From SG-bin7 sp964498095 (lineage in GTDB: Bacteria > Bdellovibrionota > Bdellovibrionia > Bdellovibrionales > SG-bin7), in the NCBI GenBank assembly GCA_964498095.1, contig CAZCFY010000006.1:1-64000 (forward strand): 64,000 bases of DNA, written 5' to 3'. Position numbers and translations under genes: made by a program. The notes beneath the pieces are model-generated. The model was not told the DNA's origin, made no database searches, and saw nothing but the letters and a program-made list of their open reading frames with translations. This document shows positions 26,107 through 34,353 of this stretch, piece after piece. The number at the start of each line of letters is the position of its first letter. The stretch's first letter is position 1.

Positions 26107-26939
26107 GGTAACCTTGGGAATTTAGAAAAATCAGGTTTACGTTTATTCACGTAAGCATTCTTACCTTCTTGGGCTTCCTCTGACATGTAGTAAAGCAAAG
26201 TGGCATTACCGGCTAAATCCAGCAATCCCATCTGACCGTCGCAGTCGGCATTTAAACTCGCTTTCAAACAACGAAGCGCCAGCGGCGAATGTTCCAGCAT
26301 TTCGCGGCACCATTTGACGGTCTCGGACTCTAATTCACTTAAGGGAACAACTTTATTGACGAGCCCCATCTCCAGCGCCTGATCAGCGTTGTATTGACGG
26401 CAAAGATACCAAATCTCGCGCGCTTTCTTTTGGCCAACAATGCGAGCCAAGTAACTGCTACCTAAGCCCCCGTCAAAGGATCCAACTTTGGGACCCGTTT
26501 GACCAAAAATAGCATTGTCGGCAGCAATTGTTAAATCACAAACAACATGAAGAACATGACCTCCGCCAATAGCGTAACCCGCAACCATGGCAACTACGGG
26601 TTTAGGCATTTGGCGAATTTGCTTTTGCACGTCTAAAATATTTAAGCGTGGAATTCCGTCTTTTCCGACGTAGCCAGCTTTGCCACGCACTTTTTGATCG
26701 CCGCCAGAACAGAAGGCTTTGTCGCCGGCACCGGTTAAAATAACAACGCCCACGGAAGATTCTTCGCGCGCCCAGTTAAAAGCTTCTTGTAATTCCTTAA
26801 CCGTTTGCGGACGAAAGGCGTTGCGCACTTCGGGGCGATTAATTGTTATCTTAGCCATACCGTCATCGGTTTTGTGCAACAAAATATCTTCAAATTTTTT
26901 TACTTCTTGCCATTCGGGCCGACCGAGAACCTGGGCCAT
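26103..26939 (-). CDS. menB: 1,4-dihydroxy-2-naphthoyl-CoA synthase
   Basis: 278 residues of the crotonase superfamily matching MenB closely: INRPEVRNAFRPQTV, FCSGGDQKVRG, AGYAIGGGHVLHVVCDLTIA, KVGSFDGG, IWYLCRQY and the C-terminal NAYVNKRKPDFSKFPR. It cyclises o-succinylbenzoyl-CoA. First gene of menB-A-C-E. GGAGG lies 5 bases before the ATG, with a good promoter upstream. Confidence 0.95.
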   Translation of the reverse strand: MAQVLGRPEWQEVKKFEDILLHKTDDGMAKITINRPEVRNAFRPQTVKELQEAFNWAREESSVGVVILTGAGDKAFCSGGDQKVRGKAGYVGKDGIPRLNILDVQKQIRQMPKPVVAMVAGYAIGGGHVLHVVCDLTIAADNAIFGQTGPKVGSFDGGLGSSYLARIVGQKKAREIWYLCRQYNADQALEMGLVNKVVPLSELESETVKWCREMLEHSPLALRCLKASLNADCDGQMGLLDLAGNATLLYYMSEEAQEGKNAYVNKRKPDFSKFPRLP

Positions 26940-26972
26940 TTTTCCTCCGAAAAGATTAAGGATTTCATTGGG

Positions 26973-27000
26973 GTTATATGCCTCCTTAGAAAGGAGTCAA
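26973..27000 (-). promoter_or_regulatory. menBACE promoter with inverted repeat in the spacer
   Basis: On the minus strand: TTGACT (27000-26995), a 16-base spacer and TATAAC (26978-26973). The spacer and -35 edge contain CTCCTT-AGA-AAGGAG (26982-26996), a perfect inverted repeat placed where a regulator could block RNA polymerase. Predicted leader is about 27 bases. Confidence 0.6.
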
Positions 27001-27030
27001 GACTTGGTGCTGCTTATATTTTAAGCCGCC

Positions 27031-27059
27031 TTGCCAAGGTGTTTATATCCCTCTATAAT
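27031..27059 (+). promoter_or_regulatory. Strong promoter of the M48 peptidase gene
   Basis: TTGCCA, a 17-base spacer and a perfect TATAAT. The -10 ends 8 bases before the ATG at 27068, so the transcript would start within 1-3 bases of the start codon, i.e. a leaderless message. No Shine-Dalgarno is present. Confidence 0.7.
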
Positions 27060-27067
27060 GGCTCGCG

Positions 27068-27859
27068 ATGAAAAAATATTTCCTAAGTTTTATTTTTATT
27101 TTTGTTTCGGCCTGCAGCTCTTCACCCACGGGACGTAAACAGCTCATCTTAGTTTCTGACGAGCAAATGGATCAGATGGGAACTATGGGCTTTAATGAAA
27201 TGAAAGCTAAAATCCCAAAAAATCAGGACGCGCGCATAAACAATTTTGTAAATTGCGTTGTGAGCCCACTTACGCGAACCGTCGGCGGCAATTGGGAAGT
27301 CGTTGTCTTCCAGGAAAAAAGTGCCAATGCGTTCGCGCTTCCCGGCGGAAAGATTGGCGTGCACACGGGAATTTTACAGGCGGCCAAAACGGACGGGCAA
27401 CTCGCTGCCGTCATAGGCCATGAAATTGGCCACGTCCTGGCAAAACATGGCGCTGAAAGAGTCTCGCAAAGCTTAGCCGCGCAGGGCGGCCTTGAGATTC
27501 TAAACGCGATTCTTGTGGGAAAAGCCGTGGAAAATAAAAATAAAGGCCTAATTATGGCGGGCATTGGACTGGGTTTACAATATGGAGTTTTACTTCCGCA
27601 TAGCCGCACGCAGGAGTCTGAGGCCGACGTCATCGGCCTAGATATAATGTCAAAGTCAGGTTTTGATCCACGCGAGAGCGTGCAACTTTGGAAAAACATG
27701 GAGTCTCTCGGCGGCGGAAAACCGCCAGAGTGGTTATCGACTCATCCGTCAAACGAAACCCGCATCGCTAATCTGCAAGCAAAAATCCCCGAATATCTTC
27801 CTAAGGTAAAAGCTCCCTTTCCTCGATGCGGTACAGCGCCGGGAGTTACCGTTCAGTAG
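27068..27859 (+). CDS. M48-family metallopeptidase lipoprotein (LoiP/YcaL type)
   Basis: 263 residues. Lipobox FVSAC (Cys16), typical start CSSSPTGRKQLILVSD, zinc motif HEIGHVLAKH near 120 and the third ligand Glu in TQESEADVIGLD; ALPGG precedes the active site. These periplasmic lipoproteins degrade misfolded outer-membrane proteins or take part in envelope quality control. It is divergent from menB, driven by its own strong promoter, apparently without a 5' leader. Confidence 0.88.
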   Translation: MKKYFLSFIFIFVSACSSSPTGRKQLILVSDEQMDQMGTMGFNEMKAKIPKNQDARINNFVNCVVSPLTRTVGGNWEVVVFQEKSANAFALPGGKIGVHTGILQAAKTDGQLAAVIGHEIGHVLAKHGAERVSQSLAAQGGLEILNAILVGKAVENKNKGLIMAGIGLGLQYGVLLPHSRTQESEADVIGLDIMSKSGFDPRESVQLWKNMESLGGGKPPEWLSTHPSNETRIANLQAKIPEYLPKVKAPFPRCGTAPGVTVQ

Positions 27860-27953
27860 CCTTTCCCGACCACTCAGAGACATTAAATTCGCAAGCAAAA
27901 AATTATTGGCGATAACGACACCAAGACAAACTAAAAAGCCATAAGGAGGCAAT

Positions 27954-28379
27954 ATGAAAGTAAGTCTTTTTGTTATCGCGACTTTATTATCCACGCAAGC
28001 TTGGTCGGGCGTTCTGCCAGACGGTAATTATACAGGTAAAGGCCTTTGGAACTCTCCCCTTAAGCAGGGCAGCTACGACACGACTACGAATATTAAGGGT
28101 AATGTTATTTCTGCCAAATACACCTTAGAAGACGGCGCCCAAAAAGATTGGACCTTCGAAATTAGCCCGACCGATGGTAAATTTTTTAAGGTAAGAGCCA
28201 AGGACCATGAGGTTGGACAAGGTTATTGCCTAAGTCACGCAACTGTTTGCCATTACCAAATAAATGTAGGAAGTATGGTCCTCGAAGAAACCATCACGTT
28301 TATGGATGGCAAACTTTACCGCTTCGGCTCCAAAACCGATGACGATGGTAAAGTGATGTGGCAAGAATCTTTGGAATAA
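27954..28379 (+). CDS. Small secreted protein, upstream of a LytS-type kinase
   Basis: 141 residues with a clean signal peptide ending QAWSG. The mature part is a beta-rich domain, with two Cys (GYCLSHATVC) probably bonded. AAGGAGG precedes the ATG by 6 bases, an unusually strong site for this window. Only 10 bp separate it from the histidine-kinase gene, so the three genes are probably co-transcribed. No family recognised. Confidence 0.7.
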   Translation: MKVSLFVIATLLSTQAWSGVLPDGNYTGKGLWNSPLKQGSYDTTTNIKGNVISAKYTLEDGAQKDWTFEISPTDGKFFKVRAKDHEVGQGYCLSHATVCHYQINVGSMVLEETITFMDGKLYRFGSKTDDDGKVMWQESLE

Positions 28380-28389
28380 GGGACTCGCG

Positions 28390-29445
28390 GTGAGAAATCG
28401 GAACTGGAGCGAAAATTCAAAACGAGCTCTACGGAATCTTAAGCATGTTTTCGTAGCTACCACCATAGTTCCGATTTATTTTCTCCTAATGAATCCTAAC
28501 TATTCGCAGGAAGGCTATTGGAAAGATTTGGCCAACAGCACTCGCGTCGGGTTCCAAATAGCCTTCATTTATTGGCTTTGCATGAGCGGAGTATACAGTT
28601 TTCTCTTTTATAAAAACCCCGCTCTTGTCGAGGAAAGTAAAAAGTCAGTTAAATTTCAGATGGTAACAGGAATCCCATTGATGGCACTCGGACTATGGAT
28701 TTCAGCCATACTTGAACCGCGTATCTCTGGCGCCAAGTTTGACTTACAAAGCTGGACAGTGGGAATGCTTATCGGCGGCATCACCTTTTCACTCTCAATA
28801 TTTTATTTTGGTTACAAGCGGGCGGTCGAAAATAATTTGAAACTTAAAGTTGAATCGGCGGTAAGTAACCTCAATGTCCTAAAAAACCAAATGCAGCCCC
28901 ACTTTCTTTTTAACTCTTTAAACAGCCTGTCTGAACTCATTGAGTCTAATAATGGCGAAGCTGCAGTTATGGTGCAAAAGCTTTCCGATTTATACCGGCA
29001 AATCCTGGAAAATTCCAAAAGCCCACTGTCAACGCTCGGCAGTGAATTAAAAATTATCGAAAGATACTTAGAGCTTGAGAAATTACGTTTTGGCGACCGG
29101 CTCTCTTACAAAGTTTTTGCGCCAAAGCATAGTGATGAAATCTTTATTCCTAGCCTAGCACTTCAGACACTTGTGGAAAATGCAATTAAGCACGGAATTA
29201 CACAGTCGGTGGAGGGCGGCGAAGTAACGATAAAAATTGAAAAGGAAAATACGGGTTATCAAGTGGAAATCGCGAACCCCGGCCTCTTGAAGGTGAAAAA
29301 AAATGAGAACAGCGGCACTGGAATTGAAAACACCCGTTCACGCCTGACCTTGCTTTACGGGAAAGACCATAACTTCAAACTCACCAGTGATAAAGATAAA
29401 ACCACGGCAAGTTTTTGGTTCCATGGGATGCAAAATGCGAACTAA
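28390..29445 (+). CDS. LytS/YehU-type sensor histidine kinase
   Basis: 351 residues. Four membrane helices lie in the first ~150 residues, then a short coiled coil, the phospho-acceptor motif QMQPHFLFNSLNSL, a dimerisation helix and a HATPase domain with LVENAIKHG and GTGIENTRSRL. No separate sensory domain, so the helices themselves probably sense the signal. GTG start with AAGGGA 6 bases upstream. It overlaps the response regulator by 11 bp. Confidence 0.88.
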   Translation: MRNRNWSENSKRALRNLKHVFVATTIVPIYFLLMNPNYSQEGYWKDLANSTRVGFQIAFIYWLCMSGVYSFLFYKNPALVEESKKSVKFQMVTGIPLMALGLWISAILEPRISGAKFDLQSWTVGMLIGGITFSLSIFYFGYKRAVENNLKLKVESAVSNLNVLKNQMQPHFLFNSLNSLSELIESNNGEAAVMVQKLSDLYRQILENSKSPLSTLGSELKIIERYLELEKLRFGDRLSYKVFAPKHSDEIFIPSLALQTLVENAIKHGITQSVEGGEVTIKIEKENTGYQVEIANPGLLKVKKNENSGTGIENTRSRLTLLYGKDHNFKLTSDKDKTTASFWFHGMQNAN

Positions 29446-30163
29446 GGTGCTAATCGTCGACGATGAAAAACTGGCCCGCGACCGCCTACGCCGCTTTCTT
29501 AGCGAAGCAATGCCAGATTGTAAGATAGAAGAGTCCCCCAACGGAATGGCTGCGTTAGAAAGAATTAAAATCTTTAAACCCCAAATTGTATTTTTAGACA
29601 TTCAAATGCCGGGACTAAATGGCTTTGAAGTTTTGCAGCAAATCGAAGAACGAAATTTTCAAGTGATCTTTCAGACCGCTTACGATGAATTTGCAATTAG
29701 GGCTTTTGATGAAAATGCTTGTGATTATTTACTCAAGCCGTTTACGATTGAAAGACTTAAAAAATCCTTGGCAAAGGCGTTAATGCAAAGTGGTGACAAG
29801 GCATTAGAAGATCTCGAGAAGAAAATTCCCCATCTAGAACGTATCGCCATCAAACAAAACGGAAAAACTAAGATCATTGAGGCTGATCTTATCGATTATT
29901 TTATTTCGCGCGATCACTACACCTGTATTTTTGTAGGCAAAGAGGAGTCGGTCTGTGATTTGTCCTTGTCCTGGTTGGCGCCAAGATTAGATCCAGATAA
30001 ATTTATTCGTATTCATCGTAACGCCATCGTTGCTATTAACCGGGTGAAGGCGGTTGGAAGTACGAGTGATTCACGCATTGAGCTTCGCGATGGAACTTTG
30101 CTCGCACTTTCGCGCCATAACAGAAGAATATTATTGGCAAAAATCTCTGATCTCCCCTGTTAG
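29435..30163 (+). CDS. LytTR-family response regulator
   Basis: About 242 residues from ATG 29435. Receiver domain: acidic pocket IVDDEK, phospho-Asp in FLDIQMPG, YDEFAIRAF, and Lys in LLKPFT. Residues ~140-242 are a LytTR DNA-binding domain (DLIDYFISRDHYTCIF, FIRIHRNAIVAINRVKAV). It is the partner of the LytS-type kinase and probably controls nearby genes; the vWA lipoprotein gene follows after 266 bp. Confidence 0.9.
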   Translation: MRTKVLIVDDEKLARDRLRRFLSEAMPDCKIEESPNGMAALERIKIFKPQIVFLDIQMPGLNGFEVLQQIEERNFQVIFQTAYDEFAIRAFDENACDYLLKPFTIERLKKSLAKALMQSGDKALEDLEKKIPHLERIAIKQNGKTKIIEADLIDYFISRDHYTCIFVGKEESVCDLSLSWLAPRLDPDKFIRIHRNAIVAINRVKAVGSTSDSRIELRDGTLLALSRHNRRILLAKISDLPC

Positions 30164-30429
30164 TCTTATCTCTTACCGTCTTATTTTTAGACAGTTTTTT
30201 ACCAGGTAAAAAGCCCGTATTTTCAATAGGATGACCCGGTCAGCCTTGGGCTCAATTGTACTGCACCAAATTCGTCAGCGCTTAAGTGAGCGAAATTAAT
30301 CTGGGACCATTTAAGCCCTGGCACTGCGACTGCAATATATAGGGTGTGCAGTGACAATTTTCAGTCAACGGAACGTTCTTCTCTAAAAATAATAATGGCA
30401 AATTAAACGGATTTTTAAGTGAGGTTTTT
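30164..30429. other. 266-bp gap before the vWA lipoprotein gene
   Basis: No convincing gene. It contains a perfect inverted repeat TTTTTAC-CAG-GTAAAAA at 30196-30212 and a possible hairpin CACTGC/GCAGTG at 30322-30353 with a 20-base loop. A LytTR binding site is plausible given the regulator just upstream, but I could not identify a direct-repeat pair with confidence. Confidence 0.4.
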
Positions 30430-31557
30430 ATGAAGAAATTAGTTCTGTCTATATATATGGTGCTGGGTAGCGCTTTTATTTTCCAGGGCTGCTCGCAAGT
30501 GGAATTTTCTGGCATGCGGCCGATTACTATTGATGGGAATCCGGTGGATAACCCCTGTCATTGCGAAGTTAGCTGTTTTGAGGAAACTTACACGCAACGC
30601 AAAAACCCCGCCGCCAATAAGCTGGATATTATTTTCGTTACGGACACCTCGGGTTCCTTGGATGTTGAGCGCAATGCGGTTGCCAACGGCATCGGAAACT
30701 TCGTGGGCCAACTTGATCCCAATATCGATTTTAATATCGGCGTAATTTTAGCCCATGGAAGTACCAGTTCACGTACCGGCAAACTTTATCAATCAGCTAA
30801 AGGAGAAAGCCTTGTACTTAAAAAGTCTCTCCTATCATTAACGCAAATTCGCGACGGTTTAATCAAAAAACTAACTTCTCCAATCCCTGGAGATAATGCT
30901 TCTGACGGCGGAGAAGAGGGTCTTTATTCAACCTCTCAGGCACTAACACCAACAAATAAACAAGCCATTATCGATGCGGGTCTATTTAGATCCGATGCGG
31001 CCCTGGCTGTTGTTTATATCGCCGATGAAAATGATATTTGCGCGCGCTATCCGCAAGGCATAACTCCTGTTGTAGATCCTGATGGCGCTGAAGGTCCTGC
31101 CTTTATTCGCGATTGCGAGAACGTGACAGCTGCTGGTGTTTACGCTCAATTAAAAGCTTTAAAGGGTGACCTACCTCTGGCGATCGGCGGCGTTATCTAT
31201 AATAACGTAGCAACGGCCCCCACGGACAGCGAAAATGAAGTTGGTTATGGTTATACCGATATCATCGCCTTAAACAACGGCGTATCGGTTGATATGGCAG
31301 GAAATGATATTTCTGGTCAACTGGCGGCTATCGGCACTCAAGTTCAAGGAAATATTAATTACCAAACGGAGTTTCCTTTACACCAAACCGGCATAGATGT
31401 TTCGACGATTAAAGTCTTTGTTAATGGAACAGAAGTTCCTCATTCGTATACGGCGGATACAAACTCAGTTCATATTGAATTAAATTATTGTATTCCCGAG
31501 TCGGAAATTAAAATCACTTATTGTTTAGAACCCAACGACGATAATACGTCATTCTAA
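30430..31557 (+). CDS. Lipoprotein with von Willebrand A-like domain
   Basis: 375 residues. Lipobox IFQGC (Cys21), a CHCEVSC cluster, then a vWA fold with the MIDAS metal motif DTSGS at 72-76 and the later GLFRSDAALAVVYIADEND. The last ~70 residues form a beta tail (STIKVFVNGTEVPHSYT). The same vWA-plus-tail layout ends the giant lipoprotein at 35862-42746. vWA domains mediate metal-dependent protein binding; surface adhesion is a reasonable guess. GTGAGG precedes the ATG by 5-6 bases. Confidence 0.8.
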   Translation: MKKLVLSIYMVLGSAFIFQGCSQVEFSGMRPITIDGNPVDNPCHCEVSCFEETYTQRKNPAANKLDIIFVTDTSGSLDVERNAVANGIGNFVGQLDPNIDFNIGVILAHGSTSSRTGKLYQSAKGESLVLKKSLLSLTQIRDGLIKKLTSPIPGDNASDGGEEGLYSTSQALTPTNKQAIIDAGLFRSDAALAVVYIADENDICARYPQGITPVVDPDGAEGPAFIRDCENVTAAGVYAQLKALKGDLPLAIGGVIYNNVATAPTDSENEVGYGYTDIIALNNGVSVDMAGNDISGQLAAIGTQVQGNINYQTEFPLHQTGIDVSTIKVFVNGTEVPHSYTADTNSVHIELNYCIPESEIKITYCLEPNDDNTSF

Positions 31558-31562
31558 AAAAA

Positions 31563-33146
31563 TTAGCGAGGAGCTGCCCACAGCTCCTCGTAAGATTTCC
31601 AAAAATCTGAACTAGCCTCGGCATTAGGTACAATTTCAATCACGGACGCGGCTTCGTTAGAAAATCTTTGCGGTATGGCTTCCCACTTTTCGTATTCTAA
31701 TCCCCACATTCTGGCCCAGTCGCCAAAATTTAGAGCGTGAGAGTTAAGGCCCACAGGCGTTTTAAAAATGCGAGAAAAAATTTGGCCGCCAGAGTTATTA
31801 ACTACTACGATTCTTGTGTTTTTTAACGGTGCTTGGTTTAAAACCCAGGGCGCCGACAAATCATAGAGGGCCGTTAGATCGCCAAAGACTCCCCAGTTTG
31901 GTCTTTCCGTAGCGGCAAAGCCAAGAAAAGTTGAAAGCTGGCCATCGATTCCATTAACGCCCCGGTTACCCGCCATCTCCCAATTTACTTCACGTTCCCG
32001 CGACGCCACCAAATCCCACTCACGGACCGGAAGACTATTGCCTAAATAAATATTGGCCTCAGGTTCAACCAGCAGGGATAAACGATGAACAAGCGCCGCC
32101 TCGGACTGAGTGGACCGGTCAAGTACCGCCAAAAGTTCGCGGTGCTTTCCTTGATCATAGTTAAGAACAGATTTTATTAAATCAAAATCAAATTCTGGAT
32201 TTTCATCATAAGCCGACAAAAGTTTTTTAATATCGCTGTGGAGAAAGGTTCCCCGCGATAGTCCCGAAAATGGCGTAGAGTTTATAGATAATACGGGTAG
32301 AAATTTATATTCCGCTTCCAAGTCCCGCCAAAATCTCACGGTCGGGACTCCGCCAATTCTGATTAAGGCATCAAATTGAGTAAGTTTTAAAATCGGCTCG
32401 CCTGACTTAAGCAATAGATTCCTAAGATCTCGATCTTCGCGCAAACCGGAAAGCGCCTCCGCAAACACGGGAGCACCCATTCGCAAAAGAAAGCTTTTTA
32501 CCGCATCACGTTCACTTGCCGGCAATGGGCCAATTAAAAATATGGGGCAACGTTTGGAGTCTAAAAACTTTTTTAAGGTGATAAAATGATCGGCCAAAGT
32601 GCTATCGCGAAATAAATTATCTCGGCGAAACCTACTCGGTGAAAACTCCGCAGACTCAACATTTGAATCTATAAGCGGTTCATCAAAACAAACATTAAGA
32701 TGTAAAGGCCCGTGCCCTGTCCATCCATCTAGCCCAAAGCTTTCGTTAACGGCGATATCCATAAAGGATTCCACATGAGCACCAAATAAATTTACTTGGT
32801 CAATGGTCTGTGGCGAACCCGTGCCACGTAAGCGCCGGGGACGGTCGGCAGTAACCAGAACTAGTGGCATATTCGTGTAATGAGCCTCAATGACAGCCGG
32901 AAAAAGCTCCGCCGCTGCCGTGCCAGAAGTTGTAAGCACCGCTACGGGTGTGCCGGTTTTTTTAATAAGCCCCAAAGCAAAAAAGGCGGCTGAACGCTCT
33001 TCGAAAAAATTATAAATCTGGAAGCCCGAGGCTTTTTCTAATATCTGCACAAGGGGACTATTGCGCGCGCCAGAGCACAGTACAAGTTCACGAACACCCC
33101 GATCAGCAATTGTGCTTAATATTTTTTTTGCTAAGGCTATATTCAT
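31563..33146 (-). CDS. menD: SEPHCHC synthase (menaquinone)
   Basis: 527 residues of a thiamine-diphosphate enzyme: ELVLCSGARNSPL, FFEERSAAFFALG with the catalytic Glu, VAVLTTSGTAAAEL, LVTADRPRRLRGTGSPQTIDQ (a MenD signature) and the C-terminal TPP site with VFGDLTALYDLSA and VVVNNSGGQIF. It adds 2-oxoglutarate to isochorismate. It overlaps menF by 4 bp and would also depend on the thiamine imported by thiBPQ. Confidence 0.93.
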   Translation of the reverse strand: MNIALAKKILSTIADRGVRELVLCSGARNSPLVQILEKASGFQIYNFFEERSAAFFALGLIKKTGTPVAVLTTSGTAAAELFPAVIEAHYTNMPLVLVTADRPRRLRGTGSPQTIDQVNLFGAHVESFMDIAVNESFGLDGWTGHGPLHLNVCFDEPLIDSNVESAEFSPSRFRRDNLFRDSTLADHFITLKKFLDSKRCPIFLIGPLPASERDAVKSFLLRMGAPVFAEALSGLREDRDLRNLLLKSGEPILKLTQFDALIRIGGVPTVRFWRDLEAEYKFLPVLSINSTPFSGLSRGTFLHSDIKKLLSAYDENPEFDFDLIKSVLNYDQGKHRELLAVLDRSTQSEAALVHRLSLLVEPEANIYLGNSLPVREWDLVASREREVNWEMAGNRGVNGIDGQLSTFLGFAATERPNWGVFGDLTALYDLSAPWVLNQAPLKNTRIVVVNNSGGQIFSRIFKTPVGLNSHALNFGDWARMWGLEYEKWEAIPQRFSNEAASVIEIVPNAEASSDFWKSYEELWAAPR

Positions 33147-34183
33147 AAACCCAACAATTTTTTTACGGATTCCCGCTTAAGTTTCTGTTCATCCCACTCA
33201 CGGTCAAATTCACTTTCTCTAACAATGCCGGAGCCGGAGCCAAGAAGTACTTTATTGTTTGACCATTGCAGATTACGAATCGCGACTAAGCAAATCCCAG
33301 TTCCATCTTCAAAGCGTACTCCAAAGGGCGCGCCAAAGCGGCCGCGTTCCTCACTGTTAATTTGCGCCATCCATTTACCGGCCGCAGAGCGCGGAGAAAT
33401 TCCCAGTGCGGGTGTCGGGTGAAGAGCTCTAACAATATCAATGAACTCTCGCGGTTGACGCAATTTAGCTTCTATATCCGTCTTTAAATGCTCCAGATGC
33501 GGTAACGCCAAGATTTCGGTGGGCTGAGTCTTTACAACCCCCCAAAGTTCTAACACATGGACGATGTCATCAATTACCAAATAATGTTCGTTAAGTTCTT
33601 TGTTATCACTTAGCAAGGGTAAACGTTTTTTATCGTCACGGCTTCGGGTTCCCGCTAGCGCCATGGAACGCACCACATACTTATTTTTCATGTCGAAGAG
33701 AATTTCTGGAGTTAATCCCAGCAAGCCTTCCGTTTCATTCCAAAATCCATAAATACGCTGCGGACCTTCGTTGCGCGCCAGCTGCGAAAGTAAATAACGG
33801 CGAAATTGAGAATCGATTTTAGTTTCGCCCTTCTCAAATGAAACCGAAACCGCTTTCTTAATCTCACCCAAAGAAATAAGTTCTTTAATATATAAGAAAT
33901 GTTCCTTAAAAAATAATGGCGATGCCGGTTGCCACTGAATAATGGGCGGGTTTTCAACAAAACCCATGGCTTCAATAAAAGCTTCAATGGATACTCGCGC
34001 GGTAAATTGCGGATGCATCCAAGGCTCTTCGTCTTTTAAGAAAAAATCAGGCAAATAAAAAGCGCGCGCCGACTCAAATGGTGCTGCTGAGAGCTCCATC
34101 TCACCCCAACCGACTAGTAACTCGGTTGGCGTTAGCCCAATGATGACTCCTTGTCTTAAAAAGCTTTCGACATCAAAGTTCAA
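33143..34183 (-). CDS. menF: Isochorismate synthase
   Basis: 346 residues of the chorismate-binding family: VRSMALAGTRSRDD, ELNEHYLVIDDI, ALHPTPALGISPRSAAGKWM and GRFGAPFGVRF with GTGICLVAIRN. It converts chorismate to isochorismate, entering the menaquinone branch. Shorter than E. coli MenF (431), lacking part of the N-terminal region. TTG start preceded by GGGGG at 6 bases. Confusion with salicylate or anthranilate synthase is unlikely because menD directly follows. Confidence 0.9.
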   Translation of the reverse strand: MNFDVESFLRQGVIIGLTPTELLVGWGEMELSAAPFESARAFYLPDFFLKDEEPWMHPQFTARVSIEAFIEAMGFVENPPIIQWQPASPLFFKEHFLYIKELISLGEIKKAVSVSFEKGETKIDSQFRRYLLSQLARNEGPQRIYGFWNETEGLLGLTPEILFDMKNKYVVRSMALAGTRSRDDKKRLPLLSDNKELNEHYLVIDDIVHVLELWGVVKTQPTEILALPHLEHLKTDIEAKLRQPREFIDIVRALHPTPALGISPRSAAGKWMAQINSEERGRFGAPFGVRFEDGTGICLVAIRNLQWSNNKVLLGSGSGIVRESEFDREWDEQKLKRESVKKLLGL

Positions 34184-34230
34184 ATCATGCCCCCAAAAAG
34201 CTCAATAACGCAATGCAGTGCTAGGCGGTG

Positions 34231-34259
34231 TTGCAGTTAGTAAAGGGAGTCAGTATAAA
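34231..34259 (+). promoter_or_regulatory. Predicted promoter of aroF-menG
   Basis: TTGCAG, a 17-base spacer and TATAAA. Transcription would begin near 34266, leaving a leader of about 88 bases that contains the hairpin at 34273-34319. Confidence 0.6.
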
Positions 34260-34272
34260 AGGGATTCTTTAA

Positions 34273-34319
34273 AAAAAGTCAATGTCACCGCAGGGTATAG
34301 AACAGGACATTAACTTTTT
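34273..34319 (+). promoter_or_regulatory. Leader hairpin before DAHP synthase, possible attenuator
   Basis: AAAAAGTCAATGTC (34273-34286) and GACATTAACTTTTT (34306-34319) are 14-base arms pairing with one mismatch around a 19-base loop. The 3' arm ends in five T, so the structure resembles an AT-rich terminator. Its place in the leader of the first enzyme of aromatic synthesis suggests regulation; no leader peptide rich in Phe, Tyr or Trp is seen. Confidence 0.5.
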
Positions 34320-34353
34320 GTAAACTTTTAGAAAAAAGGGGTTCATACTCAGC

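Noticed and set aside
30282..30515. 77-codon minus-strand frame before the vWA gene
   Set aside because: It overlaps the signal-peptide region of the vWA lipoprotein on the opposite strand and has no recognisable features.
34283..34324. 13-residue leader peptide frame (MSPQGIEQDINFL) in the aroF leader
   Set aside because: No ribosome site and too few aromatic codons for a classical attenuator peptide.
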